Of a DNA stretch of 64,000 nucleotides, positions 1 to 9,615 are shown one piece after another. Location: assembly GCF_000187245.1 (NCBI RefSeq), contig NC_027860.1, positions 1,116,001 to 1,180,000 of the forward strand, in the 5' to 3' direction. Position numbers and translations under genes: made by a program. Source of the DNA: Ogataea parapolymorpha DL-1 (taxonomy: Eukaryota; Ascomycota; Pichiomycetes; Pichiales; Pichiaceae). The notes beneath the pieces were generated by a model, which was not told where the DNA came from, did not search any database, and worked only from the letters and a program-made list of their open reading frames with translations. Positions within the stretch are counted from its first letter, which is position 1; each line of letters starts with the position of its first letter.

Positions 1-485
1 TCAGCAAAAGAGTCAAGTATCTTGTCAATGAATTGCGACTCACCTTTGAAAAATAGTTTACGGCACAAGACTCGTAAAGAGTCCAATAAGTCTGGATTCC
101 ATGTGAACATGCTCATGTAGAAACATCGAACAATGTCGATATCCGTCTCTGACTCGTCCTGGTCTCTAAAACCTCCCCCGAGATACGCAAGGTAGTGTTT
201 CTCTTGAATTCTGTGGTAACTTAGCTCAAAAAGCTCTTTGGCAACATCATACAGTTCCGCAAGTCTTTCATCAGAAGCAGTGCCTAGCAATTTGTTTTTG
301 GTCAAAATGATATTAAGAGAACAAGATGGATCCCGTAACCTGGAAATCAACAAAGGATCGATTTTTTTGGTATTGAGCTGATCAGTGCTTTGCTTACTTC
401 CCTGAAACTCGTGTGCAAGCCCCGTAGCGTTTTTCGGTGGCAAATTGTTAAGCTCCTGTCTCACAATCTCACAGTCTTCACTCAT
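1..485 (-). CDS. Sec7-domain Arf guanine-nucleotide exchange factor, Yel1-like (5' part, runs off left edge)
   Basis: Reading the minus strand from ATG 485, the frame stays open to base 1. About 160 residues in, the protein enters a segment typical of Sec7 domains: a run ending in LFFKGESQFIDKILDSFA, the K-G-E-x-Q-x-I-D signature helix of ArfGEFs. Sec7 proteins catalyse GDP/GTP exchange on Arf GTPases at Golgi, endosome or plasma membrane. A Sec7 domain this close to the N-terminus fits Yel1 (Arf3 GEF, polarity and actin) better than Syt1 or Gea1/2, whose Sec7 domains lie deep in the protein. The catalytic glutamate loop and any PH domain lie outside the window. The frame stays open upstream of 485 to a stop at 615-617 without another ATG. 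That stretch is pyrimidine-rich and may be leader, but a small upstream intron is possible (600-649). Family confident, subtype inferred. Confidence 0.72.
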   Translation of the reverse strand, partial: MSEDCEIVRQELNNLPPKNATGLAHEFQGSKQSTDQLNTKKIDPLLISRLRDPSCSLNIILTKNKLLGTASDERLAELYDVAKELFELSYHRIQEKHYLAYLGGGFRDQDESETDIDIVRCFYMSMFTWNPDLLDSLRVLCRKLFFKGESQFIDKILDSFA

Positions 486-1413
486 AACTGTCGGAAAACG
501 AAAGAGAAGTTGAAAAAGGAGAAGGGCACACGATGGGTTCAAATCTTGAATTTCACTCTGGTATTTCCCTTCTTGGACGTAACTGCCTGCATCGATTACC
601 TGTGTTAGATATTGCTAATGCAAGGTAAATGCAGACCAACAACGCTTACGAAGAGAGTGCTGAACGGGGAAGGCCCTGCAATTACCAGATCGAGATAAAT
701 AAGCAGCATTATTACGTCGACAGGGGTTTATACAGTAATAAGCAGTTACGCGGATAATCGCTTTTTTTGAATCAGCGAAGATATTGCCAGATCATAGCTA
801 TACATGCGAGTAGCTAAAAGCCCTTAAATCAGCATCTTTATGTTCCTTCAGGGCTATTGGCTGTTAAATTCTTTGACGAGTGAAGTAAAATCTGCGCGTA
901 ATTTGGCAACGCGAAAACTGCACAAATCCTAAGATCACAGCGACATTGAGAAAAATTTCCTATTGTACAATGCCTATAGATTGTGATTATAATGTTTTAT
1001 TGTACAGACAAACAAACTTGGATTCATGCATAGATCGTGAGCATGACTATAAAAATGACTCGCCTCAATATTATTGGCATAGCATCAACTTAGACTTGAA
1101 GACAGAGGCCATGCGTAGCTCAACTAGAAACTGTTTTGCTCAAAGCTGGCTTCTGTGTTATAACAATGCGGTTGTAGAATTGACTAGCACGGTTTTCTCT
1201 TAGAACCCTGTTTAGGCCTGCATCCCCTATATATGACATAAGCTATGTTTCCAGTATTCTATCGTTTGCGGCATCTACCGTTTGGATTACTTGTGTGAGC
1301 ACGCATAGTTCCGCTGGTGGATCGACTTTTTGAAATTTTATCGACGCGCCGATCGCCGATTGTGCATTTTTCGCGTTGTTTATTTTTCGCTGGGGGTAAA
1401 AATTAAGTTAGCA
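486..1413. other. intergenic region between divergent Sec7-GEF gene and RAD51
   Basis: No convincing gene here. The longest open frame (946-1203, plus strand) starts with TTG and has no recognisable composition. Possible regulatory words are MCB/SCB-like motifs: ACGCGAAAA at 909-917 and an ACGCG core at 1344-1348. They would fit cell-cycle control of RAD51, but neither is an exact ACGCGT. Bases 600-649 on the minus strand look like a short intron (GTAAGC at 649-644, CTAAC then ACAG ending at 600) that could join an upstream 60-nt exon beginning at ATG 709 to the Sec7 gene. Confidence 0.5.
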
Positions 1414-2523
1414 ATGACCCAAGTCGCTGAAGTTAATCACACCATGTCCAACGAGCAGCAAAGTAGCATTGGCGAACAAGAGCTGGCCACGGGATACCAT
1501 GAGAGCATGGTCGCCGAAGACGATGAAGACTACTCTGCTGGGCCCGTCCCGATCCAGCAACTAGTTGGCAATGGGATCACGCCCCAAGATATCAAGAAGT
1601 TGAAAGAGGCGGGTTTTCACACTGTGGAATCCATCGCGTATACTCCCAAGCGACACATCGTTACCGTCAAAGGAATTTCTGAGCAAAAGGCAGACAAACT
1701 GCTCATGGAAGCGTCGAAGCTAGTGCCACTTGGGTTCACTACCGCAACAGAGTTTCATCAAAGAAGATCAGAGCTGATTTGTTTGACGACAGGTTCGAAA
1801 CAGTTGGATACCCTTTTGGGGGGTGGTATTGAGACAGGAGCTATCACAGAGGTATTCGGAGAGTTTAGAACTGGAAAGTCGCAGCTTTGCCACACGCTTG
1901 CCGTTACTTGCCAACTTCCTATTGATAATGGAGGAGGAGAGGGAAAATGTTTGTACATTGACACTGAAGGCACTTTTAGACCTATTCGACTGGTTGCCAT
2001 AGCTAGACGGTTCGGACTTGACGAGAATGAGACCTTAGATAATGTCGCCTATGCAAGGGCTTACAACGCAGACCACCAATTGCAGTTGTTGCACCAGGCT
2101 GCCAGCATGATGACCGAGTCGCGCTTCTCTTTATTGATTGTGGACTCTATAATGGCGCTTTACAGAACCGATTATAGTGGAAGAGGAGAATTAAGTGCCA
2201 GACAGATGCACGTTGCCAAGTTTATGCGTACGCTTCAGAGACTCGCCGACGAATTTGGTATCGCCGTGGTGATCACAAACCAAGTTGTTGCGCAAGTTGA
2301 CGGAGGAGCGATCTTTAATCCAGATCCAAAAAAGCCTATCGGGGGAAATATTGTCGCCCATTCCTCGACAACAAGATTGTACTTCAAAAAAGCGAAGGGT
2401 GCAAACAGAATTTGCAAGATTTACGATAGTCCATGTTTGGCAGAGAGCGAGACTGTGTTTGCATTGGGCCAGGGCGGAGTCATCGATCCTTCAGACGAGA
2501 CTGAGGCCGCGGAAGATGAATAA
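1414..2523 (+). CDS. RAD51: Rad51 recombinase
   Basis: A 369-residue RecA-family strand-exchange protein that forms nuclear filaments on single-stranded DNA for homologous recombination. Order of parts: acidic N-terminus, helix-hairpin-helix region about 45-105, the polymerisation motif FTTA (108-111), Walker A GEFRTGKS (149-156), Walker B LLIVD (240-244), and the DNA-binding loop region with [11 protein letters not shown] near 302-312. Long identical stretches to yeast and animal Rad51, not Dmc1, make the call firm. The frame is open upstream to about 1330 but only with a TTG start. ATG 1414 gives a length between human (339) and S. cerevisiae (400). A second ATG at 1444 is possible. CTG codons fall at conserved leucines, for example in SELICL, supporting standard decoding of CTG. 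It converges with the LEU3-like gene; stop codons are 44 bp apart. Confidence 0.97.
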   Translation: MTQVAEVNHTMSNEQQSSIGEQELATGYHESMVAEDDEDYSAGPVPIQQLVGNGITPQDIKKLKEAGFHTVESIAYTPKRHIVTVKGISEQKADKLLMEASKLVPLGFTTATEFHQRRSELICLTTGSKQLDTLLGGGIETGAITEVFGEFRTGKSQLCHTLAVTCQLPIDNGGGEGKCLYIDTEGTFRPIRLVAIARRFGLDENETLDNVAYARAYNADHQLQLLHQAASMMTESRFSLLIVDSIMALYRTDYSGRGELSARQMHVAKFMRTLQRLADEFGIAVVITNQVVAQVDGGAIFNPDPKKPIGGNIVAHSSTTRLYFKKAKGANRICKIYDSPCLAESETVFALGQGGVIDPSDETEAAEDE

Positions 2524-2567
2524 AACTGTTAAGAATATACCTATTAGCTATTATGAACGTACTTACA

Positions 2568-5153
2568 TTAAAATTCAGGAGCCATATTTATGTCAAACCA
2601 GCCCAAGAAATCATCCGTGTTGTCCATCCAGTTCGCACCGCCTTGTTGTTGAAATATGGAGTCAATGAATAGATTGTTGGTTAGCGCATCGGAGTTTGGC
2701 GATTGCTCATTCGAGTTGCTTCTGGAGTTGGAAGCGGAGGGTGTTTGCGACACTACCTGTGGTGGCATTTGGGACATCATTGGGGCATCTACAGGAGGGC
2801 CAAAGAGCGACTGTTCTATCGGAAGAGGAGTTCCAGAAGGTGTTCTAGGAGGCGCTGGGGCAATAGGTCTTGCTGGGACACTAACAGCATTTGTACTTTT
2901 GCTCCTCTTCCGCGCCTTCGTGGCCATCTTGTTATGTAGTTGAACTTTTGGAGGGTCCATTGAATCAGAATGCGTGCCATTTCCAGTGTGCTTGCTTTTT
3001 TCAGGTAGAGAGCCAGTGGCCTCGAGCATCGCAAGAGGAATCCCATTGATTTCGGTAGGGTCTGACAGTCCAGCAGCAGATGCGTTCGCCCGCGCATTCG
3101 ATATCGCTTGGTGAGTAGGCACCAGTGTAGTGACCGTTGTTCCATTTGGTGTTGTGGTGGTAATTGCTCTAAAGTCGTCTTTCGTGATCTGGTTGTAAAA
3201 AGGCAATGGGAGTACTTTGCGACTGCTCTTCGGTTTGGTTTCCTTGACGGGCGAGTTTTGTTCAGCGATCAATCTTCTTCTTGCCTCATGGATACACCAA
3301 ACCAGATCGTAGAACAACGAGCCTGTTAAGTGCGACCGCATTCTTGCGATGATACCATCTGTATCTGTGAAAAGCTCAGGGTGTGTGATGATGACGAAAT
3401 TGAGTTTTTCGAGCACGGTGGCAGTTCGGCTGATATCATTCTCAACATCCTTCCAAGCAGCGAGCATATTACGGAACAGGCGGTGGACGGTGACGATTGA
3501 TTGTCTGGCGGAGTCGATGTACTTTGGTAATAAATATGGTGTCAAATGGAGTCTGAATAATACAAAAGCAGCCATGGAAACCGACTGTCGCACATAGATA
3601 GGATATTCGGTGAGTTGTCTGGACTCAGTCAGTTTTGAAACGATTGTAATAATTCTAGTTGCCGAAAGGTAAGCTTGCGTGACATATTTGGTTTGATCTT
3701 CGCTGGGCGTCTCTGGAAGAAAAGCGAAGCAGCACACCATCAGCTGGACATAAAGATAGTAGCTTTCTACCACGATATCATTGATTTGCAGTTTGTACGC
3801 CAACCGTTCAAGCTCTCTTTCCAAGATTGCCAGAGCCCCTGCTCTGTTGCGCGGGTCCATGAGCCCGTCAGGACTTGTCACACTCGATCCCATCACATTC
3901 ACAAGTTTTGCCTGGAATATAGCCAACGAAATTAAGCATCGGAAATTCTTCGGGAGCGACTGGTCAATACGGGCCTGTTCGAGTAGGAAATCTGTCTGCA
4001 TTGAGGACGGGAGGCCCAGGTTTGATGCCCAAAATTGGTCAGCAAAAAACACGGCCAACCATGTTCTTGTGCGCCATTTTTCCGCATCCGGGAGAGCCAC
4101 CTGGGTTCTAGAGAACTCGCTAATGAATTTGCCTCTGTGCAACCCCAGCTGAAGTGACAAACTTTTCGCCAGTCCAACAAATCTGTAGGAGCAGTCATCC
4201 AAAACTTTCTGGTTAGGTAATGGCCAGGTTCCCAGTATCAGAAGCGCCTGCACAATGTGAGTACTTCTGGGAGTCTGGATCCAGCATGTCTCGATGGCAA
4301 GCTGTTTGATGAGAGACGCCAAAGAAATGTATAAAGAAGGTTCAGGGTCAGAAAGACATGCAGTGAGCATCACAGTCCAGAATAGAAGTTGTGATTGCTG
4401 GTACAGCTGAACACAATCGTTTGAAATCATAATGGGTAGATAAGGCAGATAGTGAACGATAAACCTTTGATGTAATTCTGTGGCTTTTTCATACGAGATT
4501 TTCACGTCACCCAATATGAATTCGGATACCGAGCCGTTGCTCTTCACTGAATTTGTCTGGGAAACAGGAAGGGGATTCAGCTCTGTCACTGCGGGTCTTG
4601 GAGGGCCCTGACTTTGTTCGACGGGAGGGGGTGCATGCGAAGTTTGGAAATTCTGTACTGGTTTCTTTTCCTTCAGTTCCTGTAAAAGATCTGGGTTTGA
4701 GGACTGGAGCACATTGGAGATCAGTGATTCATTTTTCGTCAGAAACTCAATTTTCTTTCGCAGCTCGTCCACATCATTACGAAGAGACTGAAGTTGAGAG
4801 CCTTTTTTGGGCCTGAACTGGGGGTCTATCTCGCATTTCAGGTCCATGCGCTCACAGCGGGAACAAGGAACAGGAAAACGTTCGGAAGCATTACATTTGA
4901 TCTTGTGCTGGCGACAGTGAGTACATGAGGTCACTGGGCGGTGGCCAGCGGCGTGGCCGGAAGATGAGGGTGAATTTTCCTCATCTTTGGTCCTTTTCGG
5001 GTTGCGCGCGCTTTCTGCTGAAGAAAACGCTCTTTTCAGTCTTGGAGCATATGGGGAGTCGGCTAGCACTGATTCGTCGTCGGTTTCAACTTTTGGTGCG
5101 ATCATCGGCACCTCTGGTCTGTCGACTGATCCACTTATCGAAATATTGGACAT
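2568..5153 (-). CDS. LEU3: Zn2Cys6 transcription factor, Leu3-like
   Basis: An 861-residue fungal binuclear-cluster regulator. The zinc cluster uses Cys 77, 80, 87, 97, 100 and 107 (C-x2-C-x6-C-x9-C-x2-C-x6-C), followed by a basic linker and a short coiled coil (about 120-140). A middle-homology region fills about 215-600. A Ser/Pro-rich tail ends in an acidic-aromatic segment (DDFLGWFDINMAPEF) resembling the activation tail of fungal Leu3 proteins. The long third spacing with ERxPxPCxxC also matches Leu3, which senses alpha-isopropylmalate and controls branched-chain amino-acid genes by binding CCG-N4-CGG. Length is close to S. cerevisiae Leu3 (886). A CCG-N7-CGG palindrome lies about 285 bp upstream of the ATG. 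The ortholog call is inference from motif resemblance; membership of the family is certain. Confidence 0.78.
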   Translation of the reverse strand: MSNISISGSVDRPEVPMIAPKVETDDESVLADSPYAPRLKRAFSSAESARNPKRTKDEENSPSSSGHAAGHRPVTSCTHCRQHKIKCNASERFPVPCSRCERMDLKCEIDPQFRPKKGSQLQSLRNDVDELRKKIEFLTKNESLISNVLQSSNPDLLQELKEKKPVQNFQTSHAPPPVEQSQGPPRPAVTELNPLPVSQTNSVKSNGSVSEFILGDVKISYEKATELHQRFIVHYLPYLPIMISNDCVQLYQQSQLLFWTVMLTACLSDPEPSLYISLASLIKQLAIETCWIQTPRSTHIVQALLILGTWPLPNQKVLDDCSYRFVGLAKSLSLQLGLHRGKFISEFSRTQVALPDAEKWRTRTWLAVFFADQFWASNLGLPSSMQTDFLLEQARIDQSLPKNFRCLISLAIFQAKLVNVMGSSVTSPDGLMDPRNRAGALAILERELERLAYKLQINDIVVESYYLYVQLMVCCFAFLPETPSEDQTKYVTQAYLSATRIITIVSKLTESRQLTEYPIYVRQSVSMAAFVLFRLHLTPYLLPKYIDSARQSIVTVHRLFRNMLAAWKDVENDISRTATVLEKLNFVIITHPELFTDTDGIIARMRSHLTGSLFYDLVWCIHEARRRLIAEQNSPVKETKPKSSRKVLPLPFYNQITKDDFRAITTTTPNGTTVTTLVPTHQAISNARANASAAGLSDPTEINGIPLAMLEATGSLPEKSKHTGNGTHSDSMDPPKVQLHNKMATKARKRSKSTNAVSVPARPIAPAPPRTPSGTPLPIEQSLFGPPVDAPMMSQMPPQVVSQTPSASNSRSNSNEQSPNSDALTNNLFIDSIFQQQGGANWMDNTDDFLGWFDINMAPEF

Positions 5154-5637
5154 GATTTGATTAACAGGTTTCGCGCATCGAATCTAGATTCGACAAACCA
5201 ATGAATAGCGAATTATAGCTCTAGATGACCGTGAACAGGTTTTGAAATGGAATATTCACTCTGAAGCAGATGAACAGTCGACGGTATTGTTGTAAGCAAA
5301 GTCTTTAAAAAAAAAAACTGTCTTATGTTCAAGCTTCTTTACACCAAGTTACGTCGAGAATGATACTTTTCCCCCACAAAATGTACGTAAGCCTATAATG
5401 CTAAGACTGTGCTAGATAATTATGTAACTTTAATTGGCCGGTTCTACCGGATATATAATATTTGGTGTGGGACACAATTAGGGTTATGGCCAGGTAAATT
5501 GTCAGCTATTCTCGGAACGGAGTAAACCAATTGGGAACAAGTACAAAAAATGTCAGGTTACGTCAGCTTTGTGGTGTACGGGTGAATAGTATAGTTACGT
5601 TCGTTCTGGACCGATGTATTGAATATTGTATACGCAT
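5154..5637. other. AT-rich intergenic region, promoter of the LEU3-like gene
   Basis: No coding potential seen. It lies between the start of the LEU3-like gene and the 3' end of PRX1, both on the minus strand, so it holds the promoter of the former and the terminator region of the latter. It contains a run of ten or more A near 5307 and a TATA-like ATATATAATA at about 5451-5460 beside a CCGGT-N3-ACCGG inverted repeat. Confidence 0.6.
5438..5450. promoter_or_regulatory. CCG-N7-CGG inverted repeat, candidate zinc-cluster factor site
   Basis: The bases CCGGTTCTACCGG form a perfect inverted repeat CCGGT-TCT-ACCGG. Zn2Cys6 dimers bind CCG triplets in inverted orientation, with the spacer fixed by the protein. 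The spacer here is 7, not the 4 of classical Leu3 sites. It sits in the upstream region of a zinc-cluster gene, so autoregulation or control by another family member is possible. Function is inferred. Confidence 0.4.
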
Positions 5638-6369
5638 TTAGAGCTTGGTAAATCTCAGGTATGGCTTAACCTCCTTGAAGTCACCAAATTTCTCCTTAGC
5701 AGCCTCGTTCGAAACGGAAGGAGGGATGATCACATCTTGACCAACAGTCCAGTCAATAGGTGTAACGACACCATTCTTGTCGCCAGTTTGCAAAGCATCA
5801 ATGACTCTCAAAACCTCAGCACTGTTTCTACCGCAAGAAGCAGGATAGGTCATGATCAGTCTAACCTTCTTAGCAGGGTCGATGATGAAGACAGATCTAA
5901 TGGTTTGCACAGGGCCGTTGCCCAAGTTCTTGAAGCCTTCCTCGTCAACCATGTCGAACAAGTAAGCAACTTCCTTGGATTCATCACCGATAATTGGGTA
6001 GGAGAATGGCTTGTTGTCCAAAGCAACCTCTTCAATGTCCTTAACCCAAGACTTGTGCTTCTCAACACCCTCAGCAGACAGACCAATGAGTTTGACGTTT
6101 CTGGCATCGAACTCTGGCTTCAATTTGGCAAATGCACCCAACTCAGTAGTACACACAGGGGTGAAGTCAGCTGGGTGGGAAAACAACACGGTCCAAGAGT
6201 TACCAATGTATTGGTGGAAGTCGATGTCACCGTGAGTGGTTGGAGCAGTGAAATTTGGAACAGTAGAGCCAATTCTGATTCTTGGCTGGCTTGCAGCATC
6301 GAAAGTAATGAACCGTTTGAAAGCTGGAGTAGCTCTGGTTGTGAATCTCAGCAATTGTCTGGAAAACAT
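5638..6369 (-). CDS. PRX1: mitochondrial 1-Cys peroxiredoxin Prx1
   Basis: A 243-residue Prx6-class peroxiredoxin that reduces hydroperoxides in mitochondria. The peroxidatic cysteine is C73 in DFTPVCTTE, preceded by the typical VLFSHPAD motif. A later Cys sits in YPASCGRN, a position shared by Prx6-type enzymes. The first 20-odd residues (MFSRQLLRFTTRATPAFKRF) are basic, hydroxylated and free of acid, as expected for a mitochondrial presequence. The long C-terminal domain (VIDALQTGD... through the dimer-forming tail) is that of 1-Cys enzymes, and length agrees with yeast Prx1 (261). It is divergent from the zinc-cluster gene at 6806; a CACGTG box lies 74 bp upstream of its ATG. A long open frame on the opposite strand over this gene is a codon-bias shadow. 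Confidence 0.96.
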   Translation of the reverse strand: MFSRQLLRFTTRATPAFKRFITFDAASQPRIRIGSTVPNFTAPTTHGDIDFHQYIGNSWTVLFSHPADFTPVCTTELGAFAKLKPEFDARNVKLIGLSAEGVEKHKSWVKDIEEVALDNKPFSYPIIGDESKEVAYLFDMVDEEGFKNLGNGPVQTIRSVFIIDPAKKVRLIMTYPASCGRNSAEVLRVIDALQTGDKNGVVTPIDWTVGQDVIIPPSVSNEAAKEKFGDFKEVKPYLRFTKL

Positions 6370-6805
6370 GGCGTTGGAAGTGATTGGAACTTTTTTCCAC
6401 GTTTCGGCTGTATTTAAGATTAGAAGAGCAACTACGCTATCTCACGTGACCAGGGTCAGTTCCTCGAATCCAGGTCGAATTTGTTTTTTTTTTTCATGTG
6501 TTCTCACCATACGCGTGCACGGATGTTTCTCGGCTCATCAGTTGGCAATTTCGCACCCCAATAGCGGCAGAGGAGGCAAAACAAAGCAGCCAAAATTTTG
6601 CGAGACGACTCCCAACCATTCGACACGGCCCTCTATGCTAGTCATACTGCCTCTTCTGGCTTCGAAGTAGATACAAAGAATAGCTTTCCTCCAGAACCCC
6701 GGTTTTTAGCCCCACACTGCACAGCCTTGTCCGCGCCGAAAAAAAGATTAAAGCGGACCTGTAGATCTGTTTTTTCCCCATTCTGCACTTCCAACGGTTT
6801 CCGCC
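6370..6805. other. divergent promoter between PRX1 and a zinc-cluster gene
   Basis: No gene is supported. It shows a CACGTG E-box at 6443-6448, an ACGCGT at 6511-6516, a T-tract of about twelve bases near 6484-6494, and a TTAAATA TATA-like word just before PRX1 on the minus strand. Confidence 0.55.
6443..6448. promoter_or_regulatory. CACGTG E-box upstream of PRX1
   Basis: An exact CACGTG, the site of basic helix-loop-helix factors such as Cbf1 or Pho4 in yeasts, 74 bp before the PRX1 start. Presence is certain; use by a particular factor is not shown. Confidence 0.4.
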
Positions 6806-9448
6806 ATGTTGATGCCAATTAGCTGTGTTGAGTGCCGGAGGCGCAAAGTCAAGTGCAACAAGCAGGTACCTTGCAACCAGTGTTTAGTACGGAATCGACA
6901 GTGTTCTTATCCAGAAAAGTTCCGCTCCATTCGCGTTGATCAATTCATAGTAGATGCTCCGGAAGATGAGAAAGCAGACTCGCTCAGCTCGGGTTTAGTG
7001 TCGCCTACCAGCGGGACAGTCAAGTCTGAGCCTCCGACCATTCCTGCGAAACGGGGACCCGAAGATGATGCTGTGATAGTCGGAGACACAGGAAATGACA
7101 AGGACGAGATAATACAAAACCTGCGCAAAGACAACGAAGCATTGAAACTCAAAATCAAAGAACTCAAGCTGAAGTACAAACGTGATAAACTGAAAGAGTA
7201 CGATGAGGATAATGCTGCAGAGGATTCCGGGAATTCCAAGCCGGCCGGCCCCATGTACTATGGTCCTAATTCGACACGGTTTATGATATCGAGAGCTCTA
7301 TCAAACGCGGATGTCGGAGAGTTTGACGACTTTATTAATGTCAAGAGGCAAATGAAACAGAAACGACAGCTACCAATTTTATACGAGGTTGACCCGGAAA
7401 AGGCCAAATCAATGACCGCGAAACAAAAGACACAAGAAAACATCTCACTTATTCGCAAGCTTGTGTGCAAGTTTTTCCACCTTCGATTCCACTACATAAA
7501 CTATCTTGATCAGGCCCCGTTGTTATCGTTCCTCGATAATTACAAGAACGCCAAAACCTGGAAAGACGATGATGATACCTTGCTGCTCATTATCATGGTG
7601 CTTATTGTTGTGTTGCGCTCTGTGCCCGCGAGCGATCCGCTCTTCCAGGAATACAACCTTACTTACGAGCGCACGAGGCCACTGTTGTACAAGCAGTACA
7701 GGAACTTGAAATCAGGCATTCAGGTGGAAACTACCACGAGTCTGCGTGCTTACATTCTGGAGTGTGAAGATCTATATTTCAACAACCAGATAGAAAGGTC
7801 CTGGAATCTACTTTTCCGCATTGTTAGTGCCGCGTACTCTCTTGGATTACATGTCTACGATGAGACCATTGCCGATACACTCAAAAAGGAAAATAGCGAA
7901 GCTGCTCTCGACATTGTGAAAAAAAATCAGCGGGCCTCTCTGTGGTTTGTGATTAATTTCGTGTCTGCCACACTTTGCTCTGTCTTGGGCCGCCCGAATC
8001 CTGTCACATTCACGTTCCAACCTTTATTGAGAAACTATGAGATTAGACTCAACTACAAAATTGGATTGGCAGAGCTGGTGAAAAAGTCCACCAACATTCT
8101 CATTGACTCGTACAAAGTCAACATTAACTTCGACACCATTATGGAAATAGACGAGGCCTTTGTTAGCGAGGTCCTAATTTATGAAAAAATCTTAGCTGAT
8201 ACACGAGACGTGCGAAATTATAAAGGACGAGACAAATCCAAACCTAGCTATATCACATTGCCAGTCATTGACAAGAAAGCGAGAAGGAGGAACTCATTCA
8301 AATCATTGAGTCAGCTGAACCTGAGCCAGCTTCTCAATAGCTGTCCTTTGGACATCCGTTTCACGATATTGCGACCTTGCAAAACTGAACCCGAAGAAAA
8401 ATTCTGTCTTCTGGATACCGATTGCGATACACTTAATGATCTTATCATGCTGTACGGTAATAGAGCTAAATTCCACCAGCATTTCATGTCAAGCTACCAG
8501 AAATCGTTAGAGAGCTGTTTAGACTCAGTCTTGAAGGTTTTAGAGCACGCTCAGTTGCTAGTTGAGTTACACAACAATTTCTTCCACAAACCATCATTCC
8601 ATGACATATATCCCTTCTTCTACACTTTCTTCTACCAAACCCTGGTCGTGATGTATACTGTGATGCATCTGGGGTACAACAAGCTATACATGTATTCTGA
8701 TACCATTGGTGCTATACGCCAACAACTATTGCATCTCTTTGAGATTGTGGATCTTAATTACTGGAGGCCGAACGTCGTCCGAATCATGCAGTACATCAAC
8801 GAAATGTGCGACAATTACTTCAAGATGCATGCAGAAGTACAAAAACAAAACTCTTCTCTGAATTTGAGGAACTCAGAACACAAAACTGAACCGGGGCCGC
8901 AATCTCGAGCCTCTGGACTGTTCCAGCTTGCAATGACGCCCATCCAAGAGGACAGTATCCCGATTTCCTCAAACTCCAAGATACAAGTTCATAACGTGCC
9001 TGAGCATCTGTCGCAGGATCATACCAGAATGACCAACCTTCCAGGTCAGGACTCTCCAGAACGTGTTCCCTTTTACATGAGCAATAGTGGCAACTCATTA
9101 TCTCAGATCAGTCTTGGAAATTACAATTTAGATTACTATGATCCTAAACAGCAGCTGTTTCCATTGCCACAACAAACCAAAAGCACGGATTACCAATCCT
9201 CGGGCGTTGACCAGCTTGATTCATCTGTAACTGTCGATCCGCTGCTGGGCTTCGATCTAAGCGACCCCTTTTTTATTCAAAACCCTTCCAATTTCAACTA
9301 CTCAGCCCCGATAGATCATGATAAAGATTCGGACAGCGACGCGCCGCTGACCGTACGGCCCAAAAATTCAAGATTCAATTCCAATGACTCGAACGACTTC
9401 ACCAACTACCTCTCGGCTACTCATAATAGCCGAGGTAATAGCTTCTGA
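6806..9448 (+). CDS. Zn2Cys6 transcription factor, unnamed
   Basis: An 880-residue zinc-cluster protein. The cluster is at the very N-terminus: Cys 7, 10, 17, 23, 26 and 33, followed by a basic linker. A strongly charged coiled coil follows (about 110-132), then a fungal-specific transcription-factor middle region (about 200-640) with hydrophobic helices, and a Ser/Asn-rich acidic tail (about 700-880) likely to activate transcription. The segment GPMYYGPNSTRFMI after the coiled coil is a form often seen in Hap1-like or Oaf1-like regulators. I cannot assign an ortholog or a regulon. The start at ATG 6806 puts the first cysteine at residue 7. It shares a 436-bp divergent promoter with PRX1, which might suggest coregulation but does not prove it. 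Confidence 0.85.
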   Translation: MLMPISCVECRRRKVKCNKQVPCNQCLVRNRQCSYPEKFRSIRVDQFIVDAPEDEKADSLSSGLVSPTSGTVKSEPPTIPAKRGPEDDAVIVGDTGNDKDEIIQNLRKDNEALKLKIKELKLKYKRDKLKEYDEDNAAEDSGNSKPAGPMYYGPNSTRFMISRALSNADVGEFDDFINVKRQMKQKRQLPILYEVDPEKAKSMTAKQKTQENISLIRKLVCKFFHLRFHYINYLDQAPLLSFLDNYKNAKTWKDDDDTLLLIIMVLIVVLRSVPASDPLFQEYNLTYERTRPLLYKQYRNLKSGIQVETTTSLRAYILECEDLYFNNQIERSWNLLFRIVSAAYSLGLHVYDETIADTLKKENSEAALDIVKKNQRASLWFVINFVSATLCSVLGRPNPVTFTFQPLLRNYEIRLNYKIGLAELVKKSTNILIDSYKVNINFDTIMEIDEAFVSEVLIYEKILADTRDVRNYKGRDKSKPSYITLPVIDKKARRRNSFKSLSQLNLSQLLNSCPLDIRFTILRPCKTEPEEKFCLLDTDCDTLNDLIMLYGNRAKFHQHFMSSYQKSLESCLDSVLKVLEHAQLLVELHNNFFHKPSFHDIYPFFYTFFYQTLVVMYTVMHLGYNKLYMYSDTIGAIRQQLLHLFEIVDLNYWRPNVVRIMQYINEMCDNYFKMHAEVQKQNSSLNLRNSEHKTEPGPQSRASGLFQLAMTPIQEDSIPISSNSKIQVHNVPEHLSQDHTRMTNLPGQDSPERVPFYMSNSGNSLSQISLGNYNLDYYDPKQQLFPLPQQTKSTDYQSSGVDQLDSSVTVDPLLGFDLSDPFFIQNPSNFNYSAPIDHDKDSDSDAPLTVRPKNSRFNSNDSNDFTNYLSATHNSRGNSF

Positions 9449-9578
9449 ACAAGGAGATGACGTCATATGATAGCTATCAGATTGCGTCATGCAGCGCAAC
9501 ACGTTAGGTCACCAATCTCCACAAAAAAATCAGGCTCTTTAAGCACAGCCGAGAACCGTGGGTACTTTATTTATAAGC

Positions 9579-9586
9579 TATATAAG
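9579..9586 (+). promoter_or_regulatory. TATA box of the stomatin gene
   Basis: TATATAAG lies 30 bp upstream of the stomatin ATG at 9616, within an AT-rich tract. So close a TATA implies a short leader if the start site lies some 20-30 bases downstream. Sequence seen; use inferred. Confidence 0.45.
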
Positions 9587-9615
9587 AACTGTACTCTGCC
9601 CCTTTGTGGACTAAC

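Noticed and set aside
946..1203. 85-codon open frame upstream of RAD51
   Set aside because: Starts with TTG, ordinary intergenic composition, no likeness to any protein I know.
1330..1413. N-terminal extension of RAD51
   Set aside because: Requires a TTG start; ATG 1414 gives a normal Rad51 length.
5626..6417. 263-codon open frame antisense to PRX1
   Set aside because: It mirrors the highly biased PRX1 coding region and shows no domain; PRX1 is certain on the other strand.
6511..6516. ACGCGT cell-cycle boxes at 6511, 27385 and 36619
   Set aside because: The hexamer is expected several times in 64 kb; single copies by non-cell-cycle genes are not evidence of MBF control.
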